Assembly: GCA_003354135.1 (NCBI GenBank)
Contig: PIVK01000024.1
Location: 1 to 49,056 of the forward strand
Direction of reading: 5' to 3'
Origin: Rhodospirillales bacterium
Lineage (GTDB): Bacteria; Pseudomonadota; Alphaproteobacteria; Rhodospirillales; GLO-3
DNA: 49,056 bases
The translations under genes and the position numbers were made by a program. Every line of letters starts with the position of its first letter. The stretch's first letter is position 1. Shown one piece after another: positions 28,911-39,319 of this stretch. The notes beneath the pieces are model-generated. The model was not told where the DNA came from. It was given only the letters and a program-made list of their open reading frames with translations, and ran no database searches.

Positions 28911-31712
28911 ATGTTTACATGCCGTCTTTTTGCATACCGTGCCGCAGCCGTCGTTGCTTTGTTGGCGTTCGCCTGGACCAGCGTTGCCGATGCGGCACCT
29001 TCGACCGCCAGTGTGCAGGAGTCCTTAAAAAAGGCCGGGGTTTCCGCGCTGCCGAAGTTCCTGAATGCGGCAACGAACGATATCACCATTAAGTTCCCCC
29101 CCGCCCTTGGCGGGGGAAGGCTCAAATTCGGTGGAACCATCGATGCGGAGGCTCTACTCCAGAAGAAATTCGTCTTCGTAACGTCGGACGAGCACAAGTT
29201 GAAGTGGAACAACGCTTTCGGCATGCCGTTTCTGGACCTGTCGGACGTGGCATTGAACCTCTCGGTGGAAAAAGGCGACTTCAGCATTTCGTTGGACGGC
29301 ATGCTGGGCGGTGCTTTCAAGTCGCACGGAAAGGCTAGGGAAGTGACCATCGATCTGGCGGTTCACGGCAAGTCGCTTTCGGATTTCACCCTGTCGCTGC
29401 CCGATAGCAAGATATCCCTTCATTCGATCCCGGGACTCAAATCAATTCCCGGATCGACGAAATTCGCCATTGAATCGCCGGCGATTTCCATGAACGCCAT
29501 CGGCGGCAAAGTCGATTTTCTCGGTAAGACCGTCGATGCCGTCGCCTTCTATGACAAAGGGAAAAAAGGCTGGAACATCGGCCTTCGATTCGAACAGGCG
29601 GTGAGTCTGGCCGACCTGACGGGGCACAAGGGCGGTTTTCTCGAACATGTGGGCCTGCCCAAAATGCGGATTCTCTCGTCGACCAAAGGTCTTTCGGCGG
29701 CCTATGACGATTTGCCCCTGGCTGTGCAGAACTTCTTCGGTGCCGCCACCGACAGCCTTCCGTCGGGTGACTTGAGTCTGGCCAAGGGTGTCAACGTCAT
29801 TGCCACCTTTGACCCGGCCGTTGCCCCGTCTGACGTGAAAAACGCGCTGAAAACCCTTGGTCTGGGGTCGACGGTTCTCGAAATTGACGGGACCGTCGAA
29901 GGCATGTTCGGTGGCAAGCCGGCGGTCGAATTGACAGTGGACATCGACTCACCGTCCAGCCATAGCTTCAAATTCCTGAAGATAAAGCATGCTCAGGCCG
30001 AGTTTTTCATCAAGCTCTCCAAGGCCGAAAGCGCGCTTGGTTTCCGCACCGCCATCGAGATGAGCCAAGGCAGGGGCAAGCCGGATCTGGAGTTTGATGT
30101 GGATTTTGAATTCGCCGAACAGTCCGGCGAAGCCGAAGTCCAAGTCGCCGGGGGCATGAAGGGCGATTGGGTGCACGCCGCCGGCATCAAGGGTTTGACG
30201 TTGGAAAACCCGTTCATGTCCGTGGGCATTAACGAAACCGGTAGTTTCGACATACTCATTGATGGGACGATATTGATCGGCAAGGAGAGGGTGCGCGCCG
30301 CCGCCGACCTGGTCCTATCTCCGGAAGCCGCGGGTTTGCCGACGGCCTTCGCGTTCGCCGGCGAGATCAACAAACTGTCATTCAACGCACTGGCCAAGCA
30401 CGCCAAGAAGCATGCTTCGCAGAAGGGCGGCGGTTTCAAGAATCTGAACGCAGAACTTAGGGACGTGGCTTTCGCGTATATGACGCCGGGCGCCCATCTT
30501 CCGGCCGACCTGGAAGAGGAACTCAGCATCGAAGGGGCCGGCATGGCCCTGAAGGCGACGTTGTTGGTCAATAAAAAGGAACTGGGGAGCGTCAAGGGCT
30601 ACGCATCGACGGAAGGTATCTCCTTCGAAGGGAAAATCGATCCCTTCAAATTGGGGCCGCTGGAACTCAAAGATGCGGAACTTTCCATCGAAGTCGGACC
30701 CAAGGTCGATCCAAAATTCGCCATGTCCGGCGACATCGAATTGTTCAAGGGGTTTGAGGAAAAATACCAGCTCGACTTGGAACCGTCCAAGTTCAAGTTC
30801 TCATCCGATACCAAGTTCGGCGGGGCCTTCGAGGCCATCTTGATCGCGGAGTCCGATGGGCTTAATTTTTCGTCCTCCAACGATTTCGCCTTCGATGCGG
30901 AACTGGCGGTGAACTACAATAAGATGCTCCGCGACATGGTTGACGGCGCCGTGAAGGGCTTGAAGAAATCCGACAAGGAATTGAAAAATGCCGAGAGCGA
31001 CGTCAAGAAGGCCGAAAGCAAGGTCAAGGGTCTCAACGCCAAGATCAAAAAGGAAAAGGCCGCAGCCAAACGCGCCTACGACAAGGCCATCAAGAAAATC
31101 GACGCCGCGAAAAATAAAGTCAAGAAGCTCGAAAGCACGATTTCATACAACAAAAAGAAGGCCCACGACCTGGACCGGAAAGCTAGAGACGACGCCAAAC
31201 ATCTGAGGTTAGGCAAGTCGGCCAGGGAAGGATCAGAGGAAGCTGCCGTGAAAACCGCGATCGTGGCGGAAGAAGCGGCGTTGAAAACCGCCGTTTGGGC
31301 CCTGAACACGGCGAAAAAGACGGTCAAGGCCGTACCCGTCGATGCCGCGCCGAAAGTGGTTGCGCTGAAAACCGCGTTGGTGACGGAGGAGGCCGGACTG
31401 AAGATCGCCGAAGGTGCGCTTAAAGCCGCCCGCGGTGTGAACAAGGGTGTCGAGGAAGCCGTGAAGGCCATCGGCAAGGGGCTGACGGCGCTGAAGATCA
31501 ACAAGATTGGTGCCGCCGGCAGTCTCAGGGGAATCACCTCTGGCGGCAAACAAGGCACGAAGCCGGTGTTGATCATCGATGTCACGATCCACGGCACAAA
31601 CCATGTGTATCGCGAATCCATCGACAGCCTGAAAGCCGGGTTCAAGAAATTGGCAAAGAACTTGGCCAAGGAAATCGGCAAGGAAATCGTGAAGGCTTTT
31701 AAAAAGGCATAG
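28911..31712 (+). CDS. Large exported protein of unknown family: beta-rich body and Lys/Ala-rich coiled coil
   Basis: A 933-residue protein I do not recognise. It starts with a signal peptide (VVALLAFAWTSVADA, cut probably at 28). Residues 30-650 alternate short hydrophobic and charged stretches with many FxG, LEIDGT and SIEG-like segments, suggesting long beta structure of repeated layers. Residues about 672-766 are a highly charged Lys/Glu/Ala coiled coil (KSDKELKNAESDVKKAESKV). Two imperfect copies of an LKTAxVxEEAxLKxAxxAL repeat cover about 777-857. The C-terminus is amphipathic and basic. GGAG precedes ATG 28911. It is 39 bases upstream of a secretin gene, so it may be its cargo, periplasmic partner or a cell-envelope component. 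Confidence 0.85.
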   Translation: MFTCRLFAYRAAAVVALLAFAWTSVADAAPSTASVQESLKKAGVSALPKFLNAATNDITIKFPPALGGGRLKFGGTIDAEALLQKKFVFVTSDEHKLKWNNAFGMPFLDLSDVALNLSVEKGDFSISLDGMLGGAFKSHGKAREVTIDLAVHGKSLSDFTLSLPDSKISLHSIPGLKSIPGSTKFAIESPAISMNAIGGKVDFLGKTVDAVAFYDKGKKGWNIGLRFEQAVSLADLTGHKGGFLEHVGLPKMRILSSTKGLSAAYDDLPLAVQNFFGAATDSLPSGDLSLAKGVNVIATFDPAVAPSDVKNALKTLGLGSTVLEIDGTVEGMFGGKPAVELTVDIDSPSSHSFKFLKIKHAQAEFFIKLSKAESALGFRTAIEMSQGRGKPDLEFDVDFEFAEQSGEAEVQVAGGMKGDWVHAAGIKGLTLENPFMSVGINETGSFDILIDGTILIGKERVRAAADLVLSPEAAGLPTAFAFAGEINKLSFNALAKHAKKHASQKGGGFKNLNAELRDVAFAYMTPGAHLPADLEEELSIEGAGMALKATLLVNKKELGSVKGYASTEGISFEGKIDPFKLGPLELKDAELSIEVGPKVDPKFAMSGDIELFKGFEEKYQLDLEPSKFKFSSDTKFGGAFEAILIAESDGLNFSSSNDFAFDAELAVNYNKMLRDMVDGAVKGLKKSDKELKNAESDVKKAESKVKGLNAKIKKEKAAAKRAYDKAIKKIDAAKNKVKKLESTISYNKKKAHDLDRKARDDAKHLRLGKSAREGSEEAAVKTAIVAEEAALKTAVWALNTAKKTVKAVPVDAAPKVVALKTALVTEEAGLKIAEGALKAARGVNKGVEEAVKAIGKGLTALKINKIGAAGSLRGITSGGKQGTKPVLIIDVTIHGTNHVYRESIDSLKAGFKKLAKNLAKEIGKEIVKAFKKA

Positions 31713-31751
31713 GACCACGAATGCCGAACGAATTTAGGAGCCATTTTGGGA

Positions 31752-33572
31752 ATGTTGGTTAACAAGCAGGCGGGTTTCGCGGCGATACTGGCGCTGGGTC
31801 TTGGCGCCTGCGGTTCCGGTGACCATTCCCCGTCCGCCCTCTCCGATCCCTCGATACCCGTCGCCCATACCATCGACCCGGCGAAGATCACCAATGAACC
31901 CCGGCGCCTGGCGAAAAAGGGCGTTTCCGCCCTTGATGAGGAAGACTTTGAGGCGGCCGAGAAAGCCTTCAACCAGGCCCTCCATCTGGATCTCACCAAC
32001 TCGACGCTCAACTTCTTGGTCGGCTTGACCTATCACCTCCAGGGGTTACAGGGAGACGACAAAAAACTGGCCCTGGCCGAAGAGGGCTACAAGCTGGCCA
32101 TCAAGTTCGATCGCTCCAACTGGAATGCCCACTTCCAGTCCGGCCTGCTGGCCATGGACCGGCGCGACTTCGCGCTGGCGCAGCAGCGTTTCGCCGAGGC
32201 GCTGATCTACAACGCATTCGACCAAGACCTGCTCTACAGCATGCTTGTCGCCTCCTACTACAGCGGCGACGTGGCTACGTCCTCGGTGATGGTGAGCCGG
32301 TTGCAGGGCCTGGAACCAGACACCCCCCGGGTCCTGAGAGCGGTGGTGATGACCGAAGCCGCCCGCGACAATACGGACCAGGCCCTTTCCCACCTCGATC
32401 AACTGGCCGCCCTGGACGGCCAGGAAACGCAAATCACCCCCCTGAAACAGCGGATCGCCGATTGGCGCCTGTTCCATCATCGGTACAACCAGCTTGCCCA
32501 GGCTGAGACGGAACCGGAATCGGAGGACACCGAGGAATCGGAACAATCCTCGGATTCATCCGACCAGGAATCCGCTTCTGTTCCGATCGACGAAAACGGC
32601 ATGGTCATCACGGACGTTGTGATCGTCCGCACCGAGGAAAACCTGACCACGGGAAAAGGCGTCAACCTGCTGAACGGCCTGACACTTCAGTTCGGCGGTG
32701 CCGATTCGGAGGATGCCGCCGGCCCCGGATTCTCAGTCTTGAGCAACCGCACGAAGACGGTTGGCAACGTCCTACGTACCATCACCAAGGCCATCAACAT
32801 CCCGTCGATCACCTATTCCCTGAACATCGCCAACGTCAACGACATCCGCAACGAAATCCTGGCGCGCCCCACCCTGACCGCAACCAACGGTGCCAAGTCG
32901 GAATTCTTTTCGGGCGTCAACATCAAGGCGGCGACCATGCCGTCGACCGCCGGCGGCACGGGCGAGGCGGTCTCTTTCGAGGACACGATCGGCGTCAGGC
33001 TCGGCATCACGCCGACCTTGCTCGACGATGGTCGGGTAAAGCTCGAAGTCGAAGCCGAGCGCAAGTTCCTAAACGCGCCGAGTAGCAGCTACACCGGATT
33101 TACCTCCAAGCTGGAAGCGACGCAAACGACGGTGACCGCCACCGTGGTCATGAATTTTGGGGAAACGCTGATCCTCAGCGGTCTCAGCGAAAGGGAAACG
33201 GAAAGTACCAGCGACGGCGTGCCCCTACTGAGGGATATCCCCATCGTCCAGTATCTCTTCAATCGCCGGACGAGCACGGACTTCACCAAGTCGGTGCTGT
33301 TGCTGATCACGCCGCGGCAGCCTTTCTATACCTACAAGCCGAACACGGGCAAGGACCGGAACGCCAGGGAGAATTCCTCCCTCAATGAACTGCGGGCCAG
33401 GTATAAGTACTGGTTCCAGCCCTATCCCTCGATCGCTTCGATCTTCAGCCACATGCAGGACAATCGCCTGTACCGGGAATTCCGCACCGGTGACGTCACC
33501 ATGGAACGCTGGGAAAGCGATAGCTCCCTCAAGGAGCGCCTGAAGCGGGCGCTGGGTTTCCTGTATTACTAA
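31752..33572 (+). CDS. Lipoprotein with TPR region and secretin domain
   Basis: A 606-residue protein with a lipobox (LGLGAC, lipidated Cys20), TPR-like repeats about 50-235, an acidic Ser/Glu linker about 245-280, and a secretin core from about 300 to 525. ARPTLTATNGAKSEFFSG, GVRLGITPTLLDDGRVKLEV, VVMNFGETLILSGL, VPLLRDIPIVQYLFNRR and VLLLITPR are the ordered secretin motifs. Roughly 85 further residues follow. Secretins form outer-membrane gates in type II/III secretion and type IV pili; none of those partner genes is in the window. TTG 31746 is five bases from AGGAG, ATG 31752 eleven; either may be used. Cotranscription with the 28911 gene is likely. Confidence 0.88.
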   Translation: MLVNKQAGFAAILALGLGACGSGDHSPSALSDPSIPVAHTIDPAKITNEPRRLAKKGVSALDEEDFEAAEKAFNQALHLDLTNSTLNFLVGLTYHLQGLQGDDKKLALAEEGYKLAIKFDRSNWNAHFQSGLLAMDRRDFALAQQRFAEALIYNAFDQDLLYSMLVASYYSGDVATSSVMVSRLQGLEPDTPRVLRAVVMTEAARDNTDQALSHLDQLAALDGQETQITPLKQRIADWRLFHHRYNQLAQAETEPESEDTEESEQSSDSSDQESASVPIDENGMVITDVVIVRTEENLTTGKGVNLLNGLTLQFGGADSEDAAGPGFSVLSNRTKTVGNVLRTITKAINIPSITYSLNIANVNDIRNEILARPTLTATNGAKSEFFSGVNIKAATMPSTAGGTGEAVSFEDTIGVRLGITPTLLDDGRVKLEVEAERKFLNAPSSSYTGFTSKLEATQTTVTATVVMNFGETLILSGLSERETESTSDGVPLLRDIPIVQYLFNRRTSTDFTKSVLLLITPRQPFYTYKPNTGKDRNARENSSLNELRARYKYWFQPYPSIASIFSHMQDNRLYREFRTGDVTMERWESDSSLKERLKRALGFLYY

Positions 33573-33610
33573 GCCGCCTTGGAAAGGGCTGTAATGACTT
33601 TGTCAAGCTA

Positions 33611-35566
<1,956 letters not shown>

Positions 35567-35819
35567 GCTACCTCCCGTGCCATCCTTATTGAGCCCATGA
35601 TACCTGAAGGGGCTGTCCCAGGAAATCTGTTTTGCGGCCGGGCAGGGCGCGGATTTTGTTGTATGCCGCTGTGTTGAGATGACAAATCTCGGTGGTTTCA
35701 TGCGCCGCAGCTAGAGGACGATTCACGCGGAAATCCGACGCCAAAGCAGCGTCGATTTCTCACGATCCACACGAGTGTCCCGAATCCGAAGTTCCTTTAT
35801 AAAGCCGCCCCAAATAATG

Positions 35820-35847
35820 GTAACTGCCCAAGTCCCTGGGCAGTTAC
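35820..35847. repeat. Perfect inverted repeat with 11-base arms
   Basis: GTAACTGCCCA (35820-35830) and TGGGCAGTTAC (35837-35847) are exact reverse complements around AGTCCC. There is no T-run, so it is not a classical terminator. It could be an operator or an insertion-element end at the border of the AT-rich accessory patch. Confidence 0.6.
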
Positions 35848-35872
35848 AAAGTTCGGAACAAACTGCATGAAA

Positions 35873-35925
35873 TTTACGAGAACTATCTTGGAGTTTATGA
35901 GAAGTTTATTGGTAGTTTCTGAGAT
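35873..35925 (+). promoter_or_regulatory. Three phased repeats upstream of the Fic fragment
   Basis: TTTACGAGAA (35873), TTTATGAGAA (35894) and TTTCTGAGAT (35916) recur at 21-22 base intervals, two DNA turns, ending 36 bases before the Fic-like ORF. Such phasing fits an autoregulatory operator array bound by a small repressor. Start coordinates are exact to a base or two. Confidence 0.45.
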
Positions 35926-35961
35926 CTTCTGACATTCTGAAATTAAGAATCAGAATACCGT

Positions 35962-36210
35962 ATGTTTACACCAAAATTTCAAGTTAACCTAAAGTTAAGC
36001 AAAGCCATTATGGAAATCGAGGCTTGCCGTCAGGCCGTCGCCGACTTACCCGTGACGGTAACTTTGCTCGAGAGATTGAGAAAAAGTGTGCGATTGATCT
36101 CGACTCATTACTCGACGCAAATTGAGGGAAGCCGACTTACACAAGAACAGGTTAAGGACGTGCTTTTGCACAGCGGGATATTTCCGAACAGGGAACGCAT
36201 TAAACCATAG
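35962..36210 (+). CDS. Fic-family protein, N-terminal domain only (truncated)
   Basis: An 82-residue ORF matching the N-terminal helical domain of Fic proteins: MFTPKFQVNLKLSKAIMEIE, then LLERLRKSVRLISTHYSTQI with EGSRLTQEQVKDVLLHSG. STQIEG fits the (S/T)xxxE(G/N) inhibitory motif that blocks the Fic active site. The catalytic core with HPFxxGNGR is missing: after FPNRER the frame ends at a TAG where a full protein would continue. It is likely a truncated gene, although an expressed inhibitor fragment is conceivable. No good ribosome site. Base composition is more AT-rich than its surroundings. Confidence 0.6.
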   Translation: MFTPKFQVNLKLSKAIMEIEACRQAVADLPVTVTLLERLRKSVRLISTHYSTQIEGSRLTQEQVKDVLLHSGIFPNRERIKP

Positions 36211-36447
36211 GTTGACAGTAATGGCCGTTATGGTCACCATTGATTTTCTACAAGGGGGTAGCATCGAGATCTCTATCGGCCAGTGATGCCACTTCGTTTT
36301 GGTAGCATGCGTGCCTATCCGGTTAACCCATATACCCCCAGTATCTAGTGACGCCACATTGTCCGTTTGATGCACACCCGCCGATAAAAAAATCTTTCGC
36401 ACTTTCACATTTTACGACTTCTTCTAAACTTAGGAAGGAGCAGACTG
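36211..36447. other. Gap with no recognisable gene, probably IS-derived
   Basis: No convincing coding frame is seen here. The stretch begins with GTTGACAGTAATGGCCGTTA directly after the Fic stop, has short repeated words (GTGATGCCAC and GTGACGCCAC), and ends with a strong ribosome site (AGGAAGGAG, 36432-36440) before the IS256 fragment. The abrupt truncation of the Fic frame on its left border suggests an old insertion-sequence boundary; the element family is not identifiable by eye. Confidence 0.3.
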
Positions 36448-36578
36448 ATGACGGACACGCAAAAGGGTGACGATATGGGGCAGGTGATCCAGATTGATGA
36501 AGCCCGTATCAAGGATCATCTTGGCGCGAGATGGTTCGCGGCACGGTGGAGGAAGCGTTGAACGCGATTCTGGCCGCG
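36448..36578 (+). pseudogene. IS256-family transposase N-terminal fragment
   Basis: From ATG 36448 the frame reads MTDTQKGDDMGQVIQIDEAR and IKDHLG; two extra bases near 36520 shift the frame, after which EMVRGTVEEALNAILAA follows. This matches the N-terminus of IS256-type (Mutator-like) transposases, which continue with a conserved AEAD(R/A)LC segment not found here. The catalytic DDE region is absent. Only the first 45 or so residues remain and they are frameshifted. Confidence 0.65.
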
Positions 36579-36784
36579 ACGGCCTCATTGATTTACGATT
36601 CGTACCGGCACTGGCCGACTTCCGGTGGTGGTCGTGACCGGCGATATGGATGAAGGCGATATCGTGCACAGCTTCGACCTTGGGGTAGCGGGTTATCTGA
36701 CTAAATCTCTGACTCTGCAAGCAGTTGCAGCGGGTCATTGAGGTCATGGACGGGATCGCCCTGATGGCTCTTCCCCGTGAATGA
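36579..36784 (+). pseudogene. Response-regulator receiver relic with frameshifts
   Basis: One frame reads LPVVVVTGDMDEGDIVHSFD followed by LGVAGYLTKSLTL, the second half of a receiver domain: the switch Thr in VVTGD and the conserved Lys in LTKS. Near 36718 an extra base or two shift the frame, after which QLQRVIEVMDGIALMALPRE runs to a stop at 36784. Upstream bases read FVPALAD in a third frame. The phospho-Asp half is gone. The relic abuts the IS256 fragment, so a deletion joined them. Confidence 0.6.
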
Positions 36785-36895
36785 GCGATATCCATTAATG
36801 TGGTCCAGTCTGTTGCCTCGGGGTGCCCCCTTCATGCTAGGATTGGCCTTGGCGTCCTCAGGTTCGCCGGATGGTCGCGCAGGTGAGGAACGAAG

Positions 36896-39319
36896 ATGAG
36901 CCCCCCGATCGAGATTCTGATGGTCGAGGACAATCCGGGTGACGCCCGGCTGGTTCAGGTCATGCTCGAAGACCTGGGCGGCTTCGTCATAACGTGGGCC
37001 GAGACCCTGGCCGCCGCCACCGAGCACATCAAGAACGGCGATATGGATGTGGTGCTGCTCGACCTGTCACTGTCCGACAGCCATGGGATGGAGACGGTGC
37101 AGACGGTGCGTGCGGCGGCGCCGGATCTTCCCATCGTCATCTTCACCGGCCTTGACGACGAGGAAATGGGTCTGCGGGCGGTGCAGGAGGGATGCCAGGA
37201 CTATCTGGTCAAGGGACAGGGCGACGAGAACCTGATCCGCCGTACCATCAACTACGCCATCGAGCGCAAGGCAGCGGAACGGGCGTTGCGCGAAAGCGAA
37301 GACCGCTACCGCAGCTTGGTCGAATTGTCGCCCGATGCCATCGTGGCACACAGGGACGGCGAGATCGTCTTCGCCAACCAGGCGGCGGTGACCATGTTCG
37401 GGGCGTCCCGTGCCGAAGACATCGTGGGCAGAAGCCTCTCCGATCTGGTGCATCCGGACCAGCAGCGAACGGTTGACATGATGCAAGCGGGAAAGAACGA
37501 CGAGACGGCGGAAGAGCGGTATCTTGAGGAAAAGCTGCACCGCTTTGACGGCGGGTCCATCGACATCGAAGTGGCGGGCAGCCCCATCGTCTACGAAGGT
37601 CGGCCGGCGATCCAGTTGGTTATCCGGGATATTACCGAGCGCCGCCGGGCAGAGGAGGAGTTGCGCCTCGCCGCGACCGTGTTCCAGACCACCGCAGAGG
37701 CGATCATGGTGTGCGATGCGGGGAACCGCATCAAGGCGATCAATCCAGCCTTCACCCGCATCACGGGCTATCCTCTGGAGGGCGTCCTGGGCAAATCGCC
37801 CAGCATTCTCAGTTCCGGCCGCCACGACAAGGAATTCTACAGGGAGATGTGGAACAGGCTGACTCTTAAGGGCCAATGGGAGGGAGAGGTATGGAATCGG
37901 CGCAAGTCGGGAGAGGTGTTTCCTGAATGGCTGTCGATAACGGCCATCAAGGACCGGTGGGGAAACGTCGTCGAATACGTCGCAGTGGCCAGCGATATCA
38001 CAAAGCGCAAGCAGAACGAGGAACATATCCGCCGCCAGGCCAACTACGATGCCCTGACCGACCTGCCCAACCGGGCCCTGTTCTCGGACCGTCTCAGCCG
38101 GTCCATCATCGCGGGCCGGCGTGAGAGCGGAATGGTGGCGCTGCTGTTCGTCGACCTGGACCGCTTCAAGACCGTCAACGACACCCTGGGGCACGCTCGC
38201 GGGGACATGCTGCTGGAAAAGGTGGCCAGGAGGCTGCTGGATTGTGTGCGTGAGGCCGACACGGTGGCCCGTCTGGGGGGGGACGAGTTCACTATCATCC
38301 TGCGTAACATCAACCGCAGCGCCGATGCCGCCGGGGTGGCCGAAGAGGTCATTGAGTCTCTGGGCCGACCCTTTCAACTGGATGGCAACGAGGCCTTCAT
38401 CGGTGGTAGCGTCGGTATCACCATCTATCCCGACGACGCCTCGGATCCGGAAACCATGCTGCGCAATGCCGACATGGCCATGTACAAGGCCAAGGAGGCG
38501 GGCCGCAATGTCTACCGTTTCTTCACGCCCGAGATGGATAAGCAGGCGCTGGCCCGCATGACCCTGGAACACGATCTCCGCTATGCCGTGGAACGCGGCG
38601 AGTTCATGTTGGTCTATCAGCCCATCGTCACGGCTGGGGACGGAGATCTCGCCGGTGTCGAGGCACTGCTCAGGTGGAACCATCCTTCACGCGGGGTGGT
38701 GGCGCCAGCGGAATTCATCCAGGTGGCGGAAGACATGGGTGTCATCATGCAACTGGGCGAATGGGTGCTGCGGGAGGCTTGCCGTCAGACGAAGGATTGG
38801 CGCAATGCCGGGGCCCCCGATTTCTGGATATCGATCAATCTCTCCAGCGCTCAAATCAAGCGTGGCCTGACGGCGGACCGGATCGCGTCCGTCCTGGAGG
38901 AGGCCGACCTGCCGCCAGAATTCATCAACTTCGAGATCACCGAACACATGATCATAGGCGATTCTTGGGAATCCGTGGCTTGGCTGGACGCGGTCAACGC
39001 CATGGGGTTCAAGCTCGCCATTGACGATTTCGGGACCGGCTATTCGTCAATCAGCTATCTCCGACGTCTCCCCGTCGACATGCTGAAGATCGACGGCTCC
39101 TTCGTTGCCACGGTCCCCGAAAACCACGAGAACGCAGCCTTGATCAAGGCGATCATCGCGCTGGCCCGGGCATTGGGAATTCAGGTGGTGGGCGAGGGCG
39201 TCGAGACCGAAGAGCAACAGGCCTTTCTGACAGAACATGGATGCGACTTCATTCAGGGTTATCACCCGGGCCGGCCCATGCTGGCCGGAGAATTTGAGGC
39301 CTATCTCGGCAAACTCTGA
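36896..39319 (+). CDS. REC-PAS-PAS-GGDEF-EAL bifunctional-type c-di-GMP protein
   Basis: An 807-residue cytoplasmic regulator. Receiver about 6-120 with phospho-Asp56 (VVLLDLSL); PAS about 135-250 and 255-375; GGDEF about 385-545 with intact motif at 461-465 and RxxD (READ) five residues before it; EAL about 555-800 with E589-A590-L591, FEITEH and DDFGTGYSS from 710. Both catalytic motifs look complete, so synthesis, breakdown or both are possible. GAGGAACG precedes the ATG. No cognate kinase is adjacent; the hybrid kinase at 19644 is a candidate but distant. A decayed receiver gene lies just upstream. Confidence 0.94.
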   Translation: MSPPIEILMVEDNPGDARLVQVMLEDLGGFVITWAETLAAATEHIKNGDMDVVLLDLSLSDSHGMETVQTVRAAAPDLPIVIFTGLDDEEMGLRAVQEGCQDYLVKGQGDENLIRRTINYAIERKAAERALRESEDRYRSLVELSPDAIVAHRDGEIVFANQAAVTMFGASRAEDIVGRSLSDLVHPDQQRTVDMMQAGKNDETAEERYLEEKLHRFDGGSIDIEVAGSPIVYEGRPAIQLVIRDITERRRAEEELRLAATVFQTTAEAIMVCDAGNRIKAINPAFTRITGYPLEGVLGKSPSILSSGRHDKEFYREMWNRLTLKGQWEGEVWNRRKSGEVFPEWLSITAIKDRWGNVVEYVAVASDITKRKQNEEHIRRQANYDALTDLPNRALFSDRLSRSIIAGRRESGMVALLFVDLDRFKTVNDTLGHARGDMLLEKVARRLLDCVREADTVARLGGDEFTIILRNINRSADAAGVAEEVIESLGRPFQLDGNEAFIGGSVGITIYPDDASDPETMLRNADMAMYKAKEAGRNVYRFFTPEMDKQALARMTLEHDLRYAVERGEFMLVYQPIVTAGDGDLAGVEALLRWNHPSRGVVAPAEFIQVAEDMGVIMQLGEWVLREACRQTKDWRNAGAPDFWISINLSSAQIKRGLTADRIASVLEEADLPPEFINFEITEHMIIGDSWESVAWLDAVNAMGFKLAIDDFGTGYSSISYLRRLPVDMLKIDGSFVATVPENHENAALIKAIIALARALGIQVVGEGVETEEQQAFLTEHGCDFIQGYHPGRPMLAGEFEAYLGKL

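Noticed and set aside
31240-31480. DNA-level tandem repeat considered as a CRISPR-like or satellite array
   Set aside because: The repetition is at protein level (LKTA/EEAxLK segments inside an open frame) and units are not identical in DNA.
31076-32011. 311-codon minus-strand frame across the exported protein and secretin genes
   Set aside because: Its translation is Ser/Phe/Ala-rich low-complexity complement of Lys/Ala repeats; it spans two real genes.
37067-38683. 538-codon minus-strand frame opposite the PAS-GGDEF gene
   Set aside because: The plus strand has a complete multi-domain protein; the opposite frame has no recognisable motif.
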